Shown one piece after another: positions 33,163-34,652 of a DNA stretch of 34,652 nt. Position 1 is the first letter of the stretch, and every line of letters begins with the position of its first letter. A model generated the notes under the pieces. It saw only the letters and a program-made list of their open reading frames with translations, was not told where the DNA came from and did no database searches. The DNA is from Hyphomicrobiales bacterium (GTDB lineage: Bacteria; Pseudomonadota; Alphaproteobacteria; Rhizobiales; Devosiaceae): the NCBI GenBank assembly GCA_015490455.1, contig WFXU01000063.1, forward strand, positions 1 through 34,652, in the 5' to 3' direction. The position numbers and the translations under genes were made by a program.

Positions 33163-34283
33163 TTTTCACCCGTAAAGGCGACTTTTTCACCCCTTTGATT
33201 TATAATAAAAATATCTATTTTAATTTTATTATTTGTAACAATTTTTTGTGCCTGTTTTTGTGCCTTTTTGGCAATTAAATTTGCTAATTTTATATTTTCC
33301 TTTTGGCTTATTTCTAATATTTGATTTGCGCTATTGGCGTTTTTTACCTGTTTTATGATTTTTTCGCTTGCACCCAGCTTTTTTAATTCTTCTATCAAAA
33401 ATAAAAAATCAACCCTACTTCGCTTTGAATGTAAATCCAGCGCTCCCTTAGCTAATTTACTCACTTTGGCAAAACCGCCGGCAATAATTATTTTTTCAAT
33501 CGGTTTTGCTCTGGCATATTTCAGTAAAGCACCAACAAAATCGCCCATATCAATAAATGCTTCTTCTGCTAAGTCTAATTGTTTTTTTACCGCTCTTTCG
33601 GAAAGGTCACCCGTTGCCCCAACTAAATATTTCTGCCCAGTGTTAAGTGCAACATCTACCCCCATATGAATAGTACTAATCCAGGCTGAACAGGAATAGG
33701 GAATAACAATTCCGCTAGTGCCAAGAATGGATATTCCCCCCCTTATGCCAAGTCTTGGGTTCCATGTTTTTTTAGCGATTTTTTCTCCATCTTTAACCGA
33801 TATTTCTATAATAAAATTATCGTCAATATTATATTTTTGACATATCTGCTTAACTAGCTGGCACATCATTTTTCTGGGTGAAGGATTTATGGCCGGCTCA
33901 CCAACCGCTAAGGGCAGGCCTGGCTTTGTAATTGTGCCAACTCCCTTGCCGGCGCGAAAAATTACTCCCTCCCCATTCTTATTTTGGCTGACTTTAACAA
34001 TAATTAAAGCCCCACTAGTTACATCTGGATCATCGCCGCCATCTTTGATAATCCCCGCCTTTGCCCAATTTTTATTCAGCGCTTTATAAGCAAGCCTAAA
34101 ACTAGGCTGTTGCCCTTTAGGCAGAGTAATAGAAACAGGGTCAAGAAAATTACCCAAAATAAGCGCATTTAGTGCTGATTTTGTGGCGGCAGTTGCGCAA
34201 GCACCGGTCGTCCAGCCTGTTCTTAATTTAGCCCTATCAATAAAATTATTTTGCAAATTATTTTGTGCTTCATCTTTCATCAT
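33159..34283 (-). CDS. cbiD: Cobalt-precorrin-5B (C1)-methyltransferase
   Basis: CbiD methylates C-1 of the corrin precursor with S-adenosylmethionine. The 374-residue protein has LRTGWTTGACATAATKSAL near residues 20-38, VTLPKG-like VSITLPKGQQ, DGGDDPDVTSGALIIVKV, GKGVGTITKPGLPLAVGEPA INPSPRKM and GTSGIVIPYSCSAW. In the classical aerobic route C-1 methylation is done by CobF. CbiD occurs instead in several alphaproteobacteria, including Brucella, so its presence alone does not prove an anaerobic route. It heads the cbiD-cobK pair and is divergent from cobB, with only 53 bases between, too short for a cobalamin riboswitch. Confidence 0.93.
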   Translation of the reverse strand: MMKDEAQNNLQNNFIDRAKLRTGWTTGACATAATKSALNALILGNFLDPVSITLPKGQQPSFRLAYKALNKNWAKAGIIKDGGDDPDVTSGALIIVKVSQNKNGEGVIFRAGKGVGTITKPGLPLAVGEPAINPSPRKMMCQLVKQICQKYNIDDNFIIEISVKDGEKIAKKTWNPRLGIRGGISILGTSGIVIPYSCSAWISTIHMGVDVALNTGQKYLVGATGDLSERAVKKQLDLAEEAFIDMGDFVGALLKYARAKPIEKIIIAGGFAKVSKLAKGALDLHSKRSRVDFLFLIEELKKLGASEKIIKQVKNANSANQILEISQKENIKLANLIAKKAQKQAQKIVTNNKIKIDIFIINQRGEKVAFTGEK

Positions 34284-34336
34284 AATATTTATATAGTTTT
34301 ATAAAAGCAAAACAATCTATTTAATTTGAGTTATAA

Positions 34337-34652
34337 TTGACTAAAGCACTTATTATCGCTGCTCCTTTTTCCAATTCGGGCAAAACCTTAATAACGCTTG
34401 CTCTTATGCGAGCCCTTAATAGGGGGGGAGTAAAAATTGCTCCCGCCAAAATAGGACCTGATTATATTGATGGCTCTTATTTAAGTAAAGCAAGTGGTAA
34501 AGAGGTAATAAATCTTGATGGTTTTGCTTTTGATGAAAGACGAATAAAGGCACTTGCCTTTAAGCAAGCAGAATCGGCTGATTTATTGCTTATTGAAGGG
34601 GTGATGGGGCTGTTTGACGGAGCAAATGGAACGGGGGCAAGAGGGGCAAGAG
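34337..34652 (+). CDS. cobB: Cobyrinate a,c-diamide synthase, 5' part (runs off window)
   Basis: About 105 codons are visible and the frame is open to the window edge. The N terminus reads TKALIIAAPFSNSGKTLITL, a CbiA/CobB P-loop-type dethiobiotin-synthetase fold. APAKIGPDYIDGSYLSKASG and LLIEGVMGLFDGANGTGARG follow, both CobB/CbiA hallmarks. The enzyme amidates the a and c side chains of the corrin using glutamine and ATP. The proposed start is TTG at 34337; the ribosome site is weak (TTTGAG). It may be HgbB-like, hydrogenobyrinate-specific; that cannot be told from this part. Confidence 0.88.
   Translation, partial: MTKALIIAAPFSNSGKTLITLALMRALNRGGVKIAPAKIGPDYIDGSYLSKASGKEVINLDGFAFDERRIKALAFKQAESADLLLIEGVMGLFDGANGTGARGAR

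Noticed and set aside
34284-34336. Cobalamin riboswitch between cbiD and cobB
   Set aside because: The gap is 53 bases, far shorter than a cobalamin riboswitch, and no conserved B12-box-like segment is seen.

Overview
The window is a 34.65-kb stretch of AT-rich bacterial chromosome. The gene content points to an alphaproteobacterium, most likely close to Rhizobiales (Hyphomicrobiales). It has GcrA (an alphaproteobacterial cell-cycle regulator), aroE-coaE-dnaQ in a row, a TPR membrane protein next to der, MbfA (ferritin-VIT1 iron exporter), and ilvE beside a MarR-type regulator. The lineage is inferred from gene content only. TGA and TAG both serve as normal stops, so the genetic code is standard.

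Layout. 0-2.2 kb: aroE, coaE, dnaQ. 2.5-3.7 kb: an orphan MerR metal-type regulator and gcrA on the minus strand. 3.7-5.5 kb: a gene-poor island of different base composition. It holds the broken remnant of a SLATT/DUF4231-like membrane protein between two inverted terminal repeats. 5.5-8.4 kb (minus): der, a TPR membrane protein and an L,D-transpeptidase. 8.65-10.7 kb: a nucleoside hydrolase, an exported lipase-like hydrolase and a small membrane protein. 10.85-17.5 kb: a six-gene operon, livH-livM-livG-livF, a long-chain acyl-CoA ligase and a periplasmic binding protein, closed by a strong hairpin. It probably imports a carboxylate that is then activated with CoA. 17.6-20.2 kb: a DUF1800/DUF1501 pair, the second with a twin-arginine signal, followed by rpe. 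21.4-26.2 kb (minus): aldehyde dehydrogenase, SDR dehydrogenase and an enlarged FabH-like ketoacyl synthase, then a GT-C-like polytopic membrane protein. 26.7-28.2 kb: ilvE divergent from a MarR regulator. 28.4-32.1 kb: an alpha/beta hydrolase and mbfA (minus) divergent from lepA (plus). 32.4-34.65 kb: cobalamin genes cobK and cbiD (minus) divergent from cobB, which runs off the window.

The most unusual feature is a family of dispersed intergenic repeats with long terminal inverted repeats (TIRs), seen in at least eight places. The TIR begins TAGTCGGCCGTGAAG and continues into a purine-rich GAAATC/GAAGTC tract. At three genes (der, rpe, fabH-like) the stop codon is the first triplet of a repeat end. 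One pair of ends encloses the SLATT remnant, giving a 1.1-kb element that may be a longer relative of the short copies. Several copies lie next to degenerate C-rich/G-rich tandem sequence. No tRNA, rRNA, CRISPR array, transposase or intact defence system was recognised.
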